Part shown: positions 55,301 through 64,000 of the stretch, piece by piece
Layout: every line of letters begins with the position of its first letter
Numbering within the stretch: position 1 is the stretch's first letter
Source: Pagrus major
Lineage: Eukaryota; Chordata; Actinopteri; Spariformes; Sparidae
Assembly (NCBI RefSeq): GCF_040436345.1
Contig: NC_133232.1
Coordinates: forward strand, 29,981,815-30,045,814
Length of the DNA: 64,000 nt
Direction of reading: 5' to 3'
Made by a program: the position numbers and the translations under genes
Notes under the pieces: model-generated
What the model saw: only the letters and a program-made list of their open reading frames with translations
What the model was told of the DNA's origin: nothing
The model's database searches: none

Positions 55301-58300
55301 CTCAGGAAAATGTGCGTCTGCATTATAGTAAATCCCTTAGCCGGTTCCAAGACACATGATGCAGTTATTCCTCCTGATTCTCATGAGGTGCTTTTGGGAG
55401 ACTGTGTTAGAGTTTCAAGATGCCCAGTGAATTGTTCTCCACTTTCCAATTGCACATCTGAGTAAACTTCACTGTTCCAACCCAGTGTTTGGAGCAAATG
55501 ACATCATGCAAAGTATTCAAAGAATATGATTTTCATAAGTCACTAGTCAGCAACACCTGTCTGCGCTGGTATGAGCTCATCACCGTGACTATGCTTTTGG
55601 TTCATTATTCATCACACCTCAGCTTTTAATGTGCTCAGGAGAGGAAACAGTCTGTTTTTCGACCCTGAACTCAACCCAGTGGCATAAAACATTTCTCAGT
55701 CATAAAACCACACCAATGCAGTTTGATTGAATATAAAAAAATAATGTGATTGTATCGTAGCTTCCTCTCTTGGGGCTTTGTAAACACTGTATCCAACAGG
55801 TAAAGCTTGAATATTTTAGGTTTTTCTTCCTGACAGTAGTCAGTGATGTTTTTCATATCAGAAGATCCTTGAAAATAACCGCTAATAAATGTGATTTGAT
55901 GCTTTGGTTGTCGGCGTATTTCTAGCTTTCTCAGGCAGGATTCATATTAGCACAGACAGACTACCAGCCGGTTTGGTCACAGTCACCACCACATGCTTGC
56001 TGCCTTGTTTGTTGATGGAATTTTGTTCTTCGATGTTGTTCGTTCTCGAGGGATGTGCATCCATGTAAGCTTTGCATTCTGTTTGGTTTGGAGCCTTGGC
56101 TTTACAGGTGTGTGTAGCAGTATGTGTGTATGCGTGTTTGTGTATATAGACAGATGTACTGAAGTTATGCGTTGCGCTCCTCCAGGACTCCAGCAAGAGC
56201 CCGCGGCCCATGAAGAAGTTCCTGCCAGGCAACAGGAAGAAAGAGCGGAAGCCCTCTGATGATGAGGTTCAAATAAGAAAAAGTAGGACTTTTATCTTAC
56301 CATAATATGTAATGTATGGGCTCATATTTCTTCATTATTACCATTTTCAGTCGTTTGTATAATTTAGTTTAATTCATTTTGTTTTTATATTGTAGAAAGT
56401 GACATTTCCTGTCTTCGTAGTGATTAAAAGCAGGTCTAGGTGCTATATAAATACTGTGAAAGTCTCAGACACCAGCAGGGCTGATGCAGAAATGCGGTGG
56501 ACAGTCCCTGCTCAGGCCTGTGAGGGCTGACCAATCAGAGCAGACTGGGCATTTAGGGTGGGCGGGCCATACAGAGAATGTGATATCTCGAGAACACCTT
56601 GAGGGAATTTCATCAAATGTGTACTAAATTATAAGTGTAATCAATAAAGGATTATCTCATCCAGTCTTATCTTCATGTGTTGAGCCGGTCAGTGTGTTAT
56701 CAGATGTATCAATAGTCCACACCTGAGGCCTCTGCAGCCCATTCTTTACACGAATGATACTGAAGAGTGTTCACATTGCAAGACCCCCTCTAATGTAATT
56801 TAATGTTCATCGCATCAGTTCAGTGTGTGGAATTCTTATTATCTGAATATATTTGTTCTTCATGATTGTATCCTGCTCTTTAAACGAACCCATTCACGTG
56901 TGACACCCTGACACCATCTCCTGAATGACACTTTGGAGTGTAATGATACTGATAATCTCTGGTTTTGGCAGGCACGGCCGCTCTGGAGGAGGACGCTCAG
57001 ATACTGAGGGTGATTGAGGCGTACTGCACGGGGGCCAGCCTGCATCAGACCACCGCAGGTGTGCGTTTGTGTAAGGACCATTGACACACATTTCTTCTTT
57101 AATGCCTTCTCAGATTGTACATGTTCAGCAGCTGACACAGCCATAAATCAAGCTGTCCCATTGAGTTTGTGCTTCTGTGTGTGTGTGTGTGTAAACAGCG
57201 GTGCGGAAAGAGTGCGTCCCTCAGGTGCTTCTGCCAGAGGAAGAGAAGATCATTGTGGAGGAGATGAAGAGCAACGGGCAGACGGTCATTGAGGAAAAGT
57301 GAGCATATTATTACTTCAGTAAATAGGCTTTCATTTACTTTGCACTGACAAACCAGGCTTTGTCTTTATTTGTATTTGGATCCTGATTTTCTCTGTAATT
57401 AGATTCAGAAACGTGATATTGGTCCTATAAAAGCTGTTGAGGAATGAATCTTGTTTTGTCCTCGGGTCAGAAGTTAGCATAACCTTGATATACAGATGTT
57501 AGCAAATGATGTTTTAAATGAAAAAAAGGAAATGAAATATTGATATTGTCCAGCAAAACTTACTGTATTTTCTTTGTGTTTCTTTCAGGAGTCTGGTTGA
57601 TGCTGTGTATGCTTTAAAGGATGAGGTTCATGAACTAAAAAAGGTAAATGCGCTTCGATGATTCACTCACACAGTAAATGTAGAGACTTCGTGTTCATGT
57701 GCCAGTTACATAGTTTTGTGGCCTACTTCTGTATGTGCCACTGTGCATGATGACATTTTGAGGTGTTAAAAGCGCGGTTGAGTGTACACTCATATCATAT
57801 CGATACACGAGAATCAATCAAATGTCACAATAACATATCAGGGTTCTTTTTCTTTTTGTGTCCTTTTTAAATAATATTCTTATCAGTTTTTCCAACAAGC
57901 ACACACTCCTTTTGTCATCATATATTTTTCAGCAGATAAGAGAGGTGTGGCATAGTAACTTTTTCCCTACTGACTAAAATATATATACAGATGTCTAAAA
58001 AATAACTATATGTATTATGATGTATAAAAAAAAGATTTTCTACAACATTTACATATGCAAAATATGCAAACCATTTAAGCCTCCTAAATAAATAACAGAG
58101 CCTGCACCATTACCTTTACATTCAGACATGACCAATACTTAATTAATGAGATCCCCAACGCCACTGTTTTTTATCTTAAATAAAGATCCATTGTTTTCTA
58201 CATTTCTTCATAAACACTTTCCCGTAGTGTGTGTCATTTTTTCCAGTCCTATACAATGTGCCATATTCATATTTTTGACATTTAATAGATAAGATTTGAT

Positions 58301-59592
58301 TTGAGATATTATTATTAATTCACGCTTTTTTTCCATTTCGAAAGTAATAGTTGTTTCTAATGTACTGTATAAAATCCAGTGGGTACAAGTGAAATAGAAA
58401 TACCTCTCAGGGAACAAATAATATTTTTTGCGATCACTGCCTTCCAAAACTCTTATCTCTATTAGCACGCCCACACAACTAATGAGTGAGAGCTCACTGA
58501 GTAATGACAAATAATGGGCACACTATCATTTTTGTTCAGTTTCGCAGAGTCTGCCTCATCCGGTTGTGCTGAAGTAGCTGTAACATACGATTTAAGATTA
58601 AGATTGTCTTTATTTGTCCCACAACGGGGAAATTCACATGTTACAACAGCTCGAGGTGCAACAGTACAAGTAGAATCAGAAAAATCTGCATAGAAATATT
58701 AAATAGAAAATAAATAGAAAAACACAAGATATTTACAAAAAAACAATAAGATAGTTACAAAAGCAAAACAAGTGGGTGGAAAGTGACTCTACATAGTATT
58801 AGTTGGTGTCTCAGCCATAACAGCAGCCTCCCTCCGATCTTAAATCTTCAATGATTGCATGATTTAAATGTCATTATGTAAACTTCCATTTAAGCAGTTT
58901 CGATAGAACCAAATGCAAGTTGCCAGTTGTGGTTTTATGATTTAAAACCTCCATATCACTGAAGTTTTTTGCTGTTTCTTCCCATAAATGTTTCTTTCAA
59001 ATGATTTATTTTGGGCAGAATAACTAAAGCTCAATATTTGCAAATATTTAAAGAATAACTTTTACTTGCCCATTAGTGTGTTATCTCTATGATTAAAGTC
59101 AGATGAGCGCAGTTTGAAGGAAATATTGTGTTTTATGTATATTCTTATATTCTTGTATTTCTTTTCTTCATAGCTTAAATGTCTTTATCATGTTAAGCAC
59201 AACAGGTTGGCTGTTTGATAGTCATTTCATAATATTACATAAAAAAAAAAGTTTTTTACAATTTAACAATATACTGATGGTATATTGTGAAGAGAAATGT
59301 AAAAACTATTATCAACTAGAAATAAAAGTACAACAACTGTATTGGCAAGAATTAAGAAAAAACGTTACATAAAATAAGACGGATTATTAAGTCCTCTAAT
59401 TTCTTTTCAATTTTTCTTTTCATTTCAACAGCCACTTCAATATTGTTAATGTCTGAAAATGTTTTACAGGAGAATAAGTGGATGAAGCAGTTCCTGGAGG
59501 AGGAGCAGAAGTCTCGCAAAGAGCTGGAGAGAGTCGTCCGGAAACTGGCCAAGCAGAAGAACGACTGTTCTTGGGACGACGGCGGCCACTGA
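33481..59592 (+). CDS. arhgef6: Rac/Cdc42 guanine nucleotide exchange factor 6 (alpha-PIX/Cool-2), 22 coding exons, 773 aa
   Basis: Cytoplasmic exchange factor that binds PAK through its SH3 domain and GIT1/2 through its C-terminal part, acting at adhesions. Exons: 33481-33645, 35654-35737, 37692-37776, 40998-41119, 41761-41965, 42451-42503, 42869-42963, 43200-43295, 44096-44218, 46166-46304, 46946-47005, 49400-49546, 50596-50682, 50807-50888, 51451-51566, 51720-51899, 53507-53527, 56186-56282, 56972-57058, 57199-57298, 57589-57643, 59470-59592 (2,322 nt, all in phase). Domains: calponin-homology 1-111 (starts [17 protein letters not shown]), Ser-rich linker, SH3 about 163-221 ([21 protein letters not shown]), DH about 239-420, PH about 450-552, proline-rich [17 protein letters not shown]-binding region 640-700, coiled coil 714-763. 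The MNPEEQ start, RMSYIMK segment and near-human length (776) favour ARHGEF6 over ARHGEF7. Some C-terminal words ([13 protein letters not shown]) resemble beta-PIX. Synteny with rbmx supports arhgef6. Confidence 0.93.
34335..34889 (-). mobile_element. 5'-truncated L2-like LINE fragment, minus strand
   Basis: On the minus strand, 34,889-34,659 encodes the extreme C-terminus of a LINE reverse transcriptase protein ([37 protein letters not shown]). An A-rich non-coding tail and GTGACAATACACATCTTGAA follow near 34,340. An internal AAT microsatellite lies at 34,377-34,431. It sits in arhgef6 intron 1. Confidence 0.7.
34377..34431. repeat. (AAT)n microsatellite
   Basis: About 18 uninterrupted AAT units. 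Confidence 0.97.
35630..35649. repeat. (TG)n at the arhgef6 exon 2 acceptor
   Basis: About ten TG units end four bases before exon 2 (TTCAG, exon at 35,654). Confidence 0.95.
37485..37509. repeat. (TG)n in arhgef6 intron 2
   Basis: About 12 TG units, roughly 180 nt upstream of exon 3. Confidence 0.95.
37880..38140 (+). repeat. Interspersed fish repeat with GGGCTGCAAC / GTTGCA ends, copy 1
   Basis: It begins GGGGCTGCAACTGACGATTTT and ends ATTTACTAGCTGTTGCAACTC, with AAAGATATTCAGTTTAATAT inside. The ends are inverted (GCTGCAAC against GTTGCAAC). No coding capacity. Confidence 0.6.
38790..38950 (+). repeat. Copy 2 (partial) of the 37,880 repeat family
   Basis: GCTGCGGCTGATTTCCGTTGAT, then AATTGATTAGTCTTTTAAATG and the GTCAGAAAATTGTGAAAAAT block. 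The right half is lost. Confidence 0.5.
41385..41695 (+). repeat. Copy 3 of the 37,880 repeat family
   Basis: ATCAATTGATTAATTGTTTAG through GAAGTCTTCAGATTGC and ending AATCATTGCAGCTCTAC. It is decayed but collinear with copy 1, and lies just upstream of the SH3 exon of arhgef6. Confidence 0.5.
44927..44950. repeat. Poly(A) tract
   Basis: About 24 A residues in arhgef6 intron 9. The sequence before it shows no clear coding or tRNA-like head, so a processed retrocopy is not claimed. Confidence 0.8.
45979..46138. mobile_element. Small TTAA-flanked MITE-like element
   Basis: The 160-bp segment begins TTAAAGATATAATGTTGAAT and ends ACATACTGTACATTTAA, with imperfect inverted ends and TTAA at both borders. 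It lies about 28 bp before arhgef6 exon 10. Confidence 0.4.
46443..46806. mobile_element. Inverted-repeat DNA element in arhgef6 intron 10
   Basis: The left end ACGCCAGGGTCAGACAGGAC and the right end GTCCTGTCTGAACCTGGCGT are inverted copies with one mismatch over 20 bp. The 364-bp element has no transposase. Clear target-site duplications were not seen. Confidence 0.75.
47061..47182 (+). repeat. Direct repeat unit A in arhgef6 intron 11
   Basis: Shares a collinear pattern with unit B at 47,721-47,834: CA(C/T)CTTTGTT, GGGGATT, GAGT-TAAC-ACCTG, CATCTTGTGTCAA or similar, then TTAATTAT-GGATT and AATCCACTG. Identity by eye is about three quarters. Confidence 0.55.
47721..47834 (+). repeat. Direct repeat unit B in arhgef6 intron 11
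   Basis: Partner of unit A, about 660 bp downstream in the same orientation. The origin (local duplication or two insertions of one family) is unresolved. Confidence 0.55.
49355..49396. repeat. (TG)n directly at the arhgef6 exon 12 acceptor
   Basis: About 20 TG units run into TTTAG and exon 12 starts at 49,400, so the repeat occupies the polypyrimidine-tract position. Confidence 0.97.
53532..53560. repeat. TG-rich tract at the donor of the arhgef6 microexon
   Basis: The GTAAG donor of the 21-nt exon 17 passes directly into TG repeats with two CG interruptions. Confidence 0.9.
54765..55215. repeat. Probable decayed DNA-element repeat
   Basis: Phrases such as CCTAGTCCACACATACACAG and CTGTCTAGACGAGCGTTTGAG resemble a common fish repeat built around TCCACACATA/CGTTT words. 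The borders are uncertain. It is in arhgef6 intron 17. Confidence 0.3.
57175..57192. repeat. (TG)n at the arhgef6 exon 20 acceptor
   Basis: About nine TG units precede TAAACAG, and exon 20 starts at 57,199. Confidence 0.95.
58590..58840 (-). mobile_element. L2-like LINE 3' tail fragment, minus strand
   Basis: Read on the minus strand the segment ends in TTCCCCGTTGTGGGACAAAT, then AAAGACAATCTTAATCTTAA. This is the same kind of tail as the plus-strand copy at about 9,950 (GGGGTCAATAAAGTATTTCTG). Only the non-coding tail remains. Located in arhgef6 intron 21. Confidence 0.6.
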
Positions 59593-61630
59593 GCACATCC
59601 ATACAATCATCCTCACCCTCACTGTGTGTCTGTGTGAATGGCTATATTTTTGTAAGCGTGCTTGTGGAGGGACAGGAGGGGTCAGGTGTGTGTGTTTTGT
59701 GTGTGTGTGCGTGCATATGTTTTTGTTTTTTTGGGGGGTTTTTTTGCGTCTCCATATTTCAATCACGCAGAGCAGAGTGGGACTTGCCTCTGAGCTTCTT
59801 CGCTTCAGGTGCTGGAGCACGACGTGACGTTTTGATGAAATCTGTCTTCCTGATCCAGCCTCACTAGATGAGACCACAAATATGCAGCTCAGCTAAAACA
59901 AGACTGGGATGTTTGTTAAAACATACTGCCTCTTGGCGACTGGCACTGTGAACACTCCCCAGCACATGGAACTATGTTGGACAAGGGCAGAACGAGTTCT
60001 CTGCTGCTTCCTTCGCTTTAGTCGGAAATAGACGAGGAGTACGAAGCCATCGAGTCCGATAGGTGTTCTCCTGCATGCACTTCTGTTACCAAGGGAACTG
60101 ATTTTCTTCCCCTTCACATCATGACTTCTCTCTCTGTCATTGTCATATTTTATTTGTCACGAGGAGGAGAAGTGGATTCATTGAGCTTTCGTGAGCATTT
60201 TTGTAACGTTCTAGACATTCGCATCACAAGTTTCCAGGCTGTTTTTTGAGGCGTTTAAGCAATTCAAACAAGTTAGCTCTTCATGTTAAACTCAGTTCCA
60301 ACTGCAGCCTTTCACTGTTTATTTAAAAACTGCATGAATGTACAGTGTTTCTACAGTATGACTTCTGCATCAGAAATGTGATAATCAAGATATTCAGATA
60401 TATAGTCCAAAGCTATCAGGGATGCAGCTGCGTAATAGAGTAGAAAAGGCTTAACTATCTATCATTTATTATACAGGCAAACGCAAATAATGACAAAGAT
60501 GTCGCTCCTACTCTTCTTACTAAAATATATTCAAGTATCATTTTAACATATTAATTACATAGCCTTGCTTTATTTTGGATTTTTTTTTTAATACTCTTTA
60601 TTTATTGTTCACCAAAACATTTAATTGTGTGTTAGCCTTATAGATATAGTTCTGCTGCCTTTACATCTGTCTGGAGTCTCACTCTACTACACTGATGTAG
60701 AAAGGCAGAAAAATATCCTTGTTTTTGGCCAAGGGAAAATGGACATTTCTTCATCACAAAATAGGAAAAACGATTTCAATAATGAGTCCGGCTCGAGAAT
60801 TCAGAGGTTTTTGTCTGCAGCCTGTTTGGCCTCCCAGCAGGTTTCTGCAGAGCAGATGGAGACGGACTGAGGAAATGAACAGAGAGATTTATTTGTGGGT
60901 GTAGAGTAGAGCTCAACTGTTTAAGTGCCTCCTGAAGGGGTCGATAAACCTAAAGGGTTTAAGACCAGACTGGGACTAAATGCATGATTTATATTGAAAG
61001 TGTCACAGGTGGTTTGTTGTAATATTTCAATAAGAATGACTCGAGCTTAAAGGATATATTTAGGGTCTGAAAAAAAAAACAGGGCTTTGCGTGCAGCCTC
61101 TTTTCAAGGACCCACAGCGGTACATTTCCTCATGAGGTGTAGTGTGTGCACTGTCAAAACTGTAATCTTCTCCTGCTGCACTGCTGTGCAGCAGAGGATG
61201 CTATTGAAATGCAATAAGTGACTGCTTTACTGACTGACCTCTGGGTTAGACCCAGCATGGTGGGCCAGATTTGGAGAAATTGCAATAATAATGAATGAAT
61301 TAACCCGAGTTTATTAACCAAAAAAAAGGGCCAACACGTGGTTCAGCCACCACAAAGTTAGGCTATTCGTTGTTTCCATATGCCTTTTATTTAATCAAGT
61401 CTCTTGGTATTGATGATTGTTGAAAGGTCACTGACCAGGTCCCAACTTCCATCACAAATGACTCAAACTGTAATGTTACTGTAATACTGTACAATCCCTG
61501 TTTGCAAAGTGCTGTTTTTGTGTGCACCTCTCACAGGGAGGTCAGAGCACTGTGCAGGATACAAGGCAGCACAGGTACATCTACAAGGGCACTTCAGCAA
61601 AAAAATAAATAAAAGTGCTTGCTCAGGTGC
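59593..61630 (+). other. Likely 3' UTR of arhgef6
   Basis: Non-coding, T/TG-rich sequence follows the stop at 59,590-59,592. Overlapping AATAAA signals at 61,604-61,613, followed by a GT-rich stretch, make a good cleavage site just before the inverted-repeat element at 61,643. Other AATAAA strings (about 63,535 and 63,716) could extend the transcript. Confidence 0.4.
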
Positions 61631-61642
61631 TGGAGCTGCTAT

Positions 61643-62392
61643 TTAAAGGGACAATTCACCCCAAATTAAAAAGGAAAAAAAAAGTATTTTTTCTCTAACC
61701 TGTAATGCGATTTATCCATCTGGATTGTTTTGGTATGAGTTGCAGAGTTTTGGAGATATTGACCATATAGATGTTTTCCTACTCTTGAATATAATGGAAC
61801 TAGATGCTTTGGAGATCATTTTGTCCTTGGCATAAGCAAGACTGTCGGTGGCCCTGCTTACAACACTGTATGTAAACATTAATGCCGTGCTCCTCAGCTG
61901 AGCTGTACCATGAGCAGATGCACGCTTCCTTCTGCGCGATGATACTGAAAGAAAATTGTTCCTTCATGAAACTGCTCACCACAAGGTCTGTGGATTATCT
62001 TGAGTAATTGGGTCATGATTTCTGTAAAGAGACGTTGCTGTTGAGCTCTTTTAAAATGTATTGTACAGTGACAATTTTGCCATTGTCAAAAGGGTCGCCA
62101 ATAGTCTTGCTCGTGCCCAGGACAAGATGATCTCCAAAGGCACTCCCAGAAGATTACTTTAATGGTTAGAGATTATTTTATGACCCAGGACAGCGTCTGG
62201 GTGTTCCCCGCTGTTGGCGGCCCATGTTGCGAGCGCCACAAGCCGAGTGCAATCTAGCTTCATTACATTCAAGAAAAAGCAGACGACAATCTCATGGTCT
62301 CCAAAACTCGACAACAATGTAGATGGATAAACGGCTCTATAGGTAAGGGGACAAAGATGCCTTTTTGATTTGGGAATGAACACTCCCTTTAA
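61643..62392. mobile_element. TTAA-flanked element with about 150-bp inverted repeats
   Basis: The left arm starts TTAAAGGGACAATTCACCCC; the reverse complement of the right end starts TTAAAGGGAGTGTTCATTCC. Both arms share TTTATCCATCT, GAGTTTTGGAGA and CTTGAATATAATG-like words in the same order, so the palindrome extends about 150 bp each side. TTAA stands at each border. No transposase is encoded. Confidence 0.75.
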
Positions 62393-64000
62393 TTGCTGTT
62401 CCTAATAGGATGGTTACAGAGACTGTGCTTCCTGTACAGATGTGTGACTCTGTCTCATCACATGTTCACTGTTGAGATTAACATTATTGCTGTTCCTGTA
62501 CTTTAAATGGTTCTCATTAAGTACCACATACTCTCAATTCTCTCAATAGCTTCAGTGAGCACTTACTGGTGGGTTTGATCTCGTTTGTCTCGTCTCCAGA
62601 CCATTGTGTGTATTGTTTTTTGAAAGGTTGTTCTATGCAATTACTGTTGTTGCAAGTATTGTAATGCTTTGTTTTTCTAGACACTCTGTACTTTGTGTTT
62701 GGTATGGTCATTCTTTTATTAAAAATTTAATATAAGCGCTGTATTTGACATCAATTACCATGAGACATGGAAAACCGCACGGCGCGACCTGCATGTTCCC
62801 TCATTCATACAGGAAAATCCACCAAGGCAGGCTTTTCCACGCTGCCTTCAGCACATGTACGGCTCAGGAATTTGTAGGTTGCTCAGATTCGGTAGCAAGA
62901 AAACCCTTCACAGGATGGAAGAATGACTAGAATAGATGACATCCTGTGAGAGTCTGCCTCTGCATCTGTACACACCTCCATAGAGATTCACACTTTCCAT
63001 GCTGTGCAGCTCCACCACGACAGTGACATGTGAAACGCACTGCCACTGTAAAGTTTTGTGATGTCTCAGGTGCAAACGTTTAAATGTGCACAGCGCTGCA
63101 TTTTGCTTTTGGTGGGTTGGTGGGTAGAAGCTTTCATATTACTCACTACATTACTCAAGTTCTTTTTCAACCTTCATATTAGTCACCAGACGTGTTAAAG
63201 ATGCTCGGACCTGTGGGTTTACAGTTTATCCAGTCACTAAATGTAAAAAACGGGTCAACGGTTCATTTTAACAGGACAGTTGCAGTGTTTTTTCATGTTG
63301 ACTATGATTCCTGAATACTGGACATTACATGTATAATTCAAACTATATTTCAGCCTTCATAATGCCTTTTCCTACTGTTGGTATAAATTCAATCTTATAC
63401 AGAATGAAAATCAGCCGGTACTCCTGAGTCTTGCTCAAGTTGTGTAATCCATCATAGTGAATGATTCATTTGTGTCAGAGTGTTACAGTCATGGTGAGAA
63501 TTAAATCAGTCTGCGTTCAAACTCTCCCAGTGTGACAATAAAGAGCAGAAATGAAAGCTTTTTCCTGTGATAGATTACACAACTCACGTAAGTTTCAAGA
63601 GTTTGATAAATGATTCATGGACCATGTGGAAATTAAATGTAAATCAGTGGCTGCCTGGAAAAGAAGAAAGACCAAAGTGGAAAGTCTGCAGTTTGATTTG
63701 AAAAATCGCCAACAATAAAAGGTGTTTTTGTTTTGTAATTAAGAAGTTAATTAAGGAATTTTCCTTCAAATAATTGCCTCTAAAAATAGATGACCTCTCT
63801 TCTAACATTGAAAATAAAAATGCACCCTGATGCAAATGTTTCTTTATGTACACCATCAAACTTTTCACCATGGCGGAGTCTAAATGTCCTTCTCCAGCAG
63901 TTAATCTACATTTTTAGTGGTCTTGTTTATTGTGGCTTAGCTTTCATGAGAAAATGCATCATTGCTATGTGGTTTCCTGCGTCCTAGAAATGTGAAACCA
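62393..64000. other. Intergenic DNA downstream of arhgef6
   Basis: No gene recognised. It contains an imperfect inverted repeat (63,420-63,457 with 63,565-63,603) and scattered AATAAA strings that could serve longer arhgef6 transcripts. Confidence 0.5.

Noticed and set aside
33481-59592. Identification as arhgef7 (beta-PIX) rather than arhgef6
   Set aside because: The MNPEEQ start, total length, microexon and rbmx neighbour favour arhgef6, although some C-terminal words are beta-PIX-like; kept as an alternative only.

Overview
This is a stretch of vertebrate nuclear DNA, almost certainly from a ray-finned (teleost) fish. The genes are split by GT-AG introns. The non-coding DNA is AT-rich and full of CA/TG, TC and AAT microsatellites, and it carries remnants of fish-type L2/CR1-like LINEs and small inverted-repeat DNA elements. 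Four protein-coding genes can be read with confidence. All their products are recognisable as close relatives of human proteins, and three of the four reconstruct to nearly the human length.

Layout: (a) 1-11,000 is intergenic DNA upstream of the first gene, with several repeat insertions and some stretches that look like conserved non-coding sequence. (b) 11,771-13,120 (+) is a single-exon class A orphan GPCR, gpr101. (c) 17,347-25,099 (-) is a 17-exon tm9sf2, whose tail faces gpr101 and whose head faces rbmx. (d) 27,491-30,863 (+) is an 8-coding-exon rbmx (hnRNP G), with possible extra downstream exons up to about 32,735. (e) 33,481-59,592 (+) is a 22-coding-exon arhgef6 (alpha-PIX/Cool-2), with a 21-nt microexon and several TG-repeat-bordered splice sites. 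(f) 59,593-64,000 is its 3' UTR followed by repeat-containing intergenic DNA.

The order and orientation gpr101-rbmx-arhgef6 are the same as in human Xq26.3 (GPR101, RBMX, ARHGEF6, all on one strand). The exception is tm9sf2, which lies on human chromosome 13 and here sits in opposite orientation between gpr101 and rbmx. The four genes do not form a pathway: a signalling receptor, an endosome/Golgi membrane protein, a splicing factor and a Rac/Cdc42 exchange factor. I found no operon, CRISPR array, rRNA, tRNA or prokaryotic system. The points most worth following up are the inserted tm9sf2, the TG repeats at arhgef6 splice sites, candidate alternative 3' exons of rbmx, a CTCF-like site between tm9sf2 and rbmx, and several compact inverted-repeat elements.
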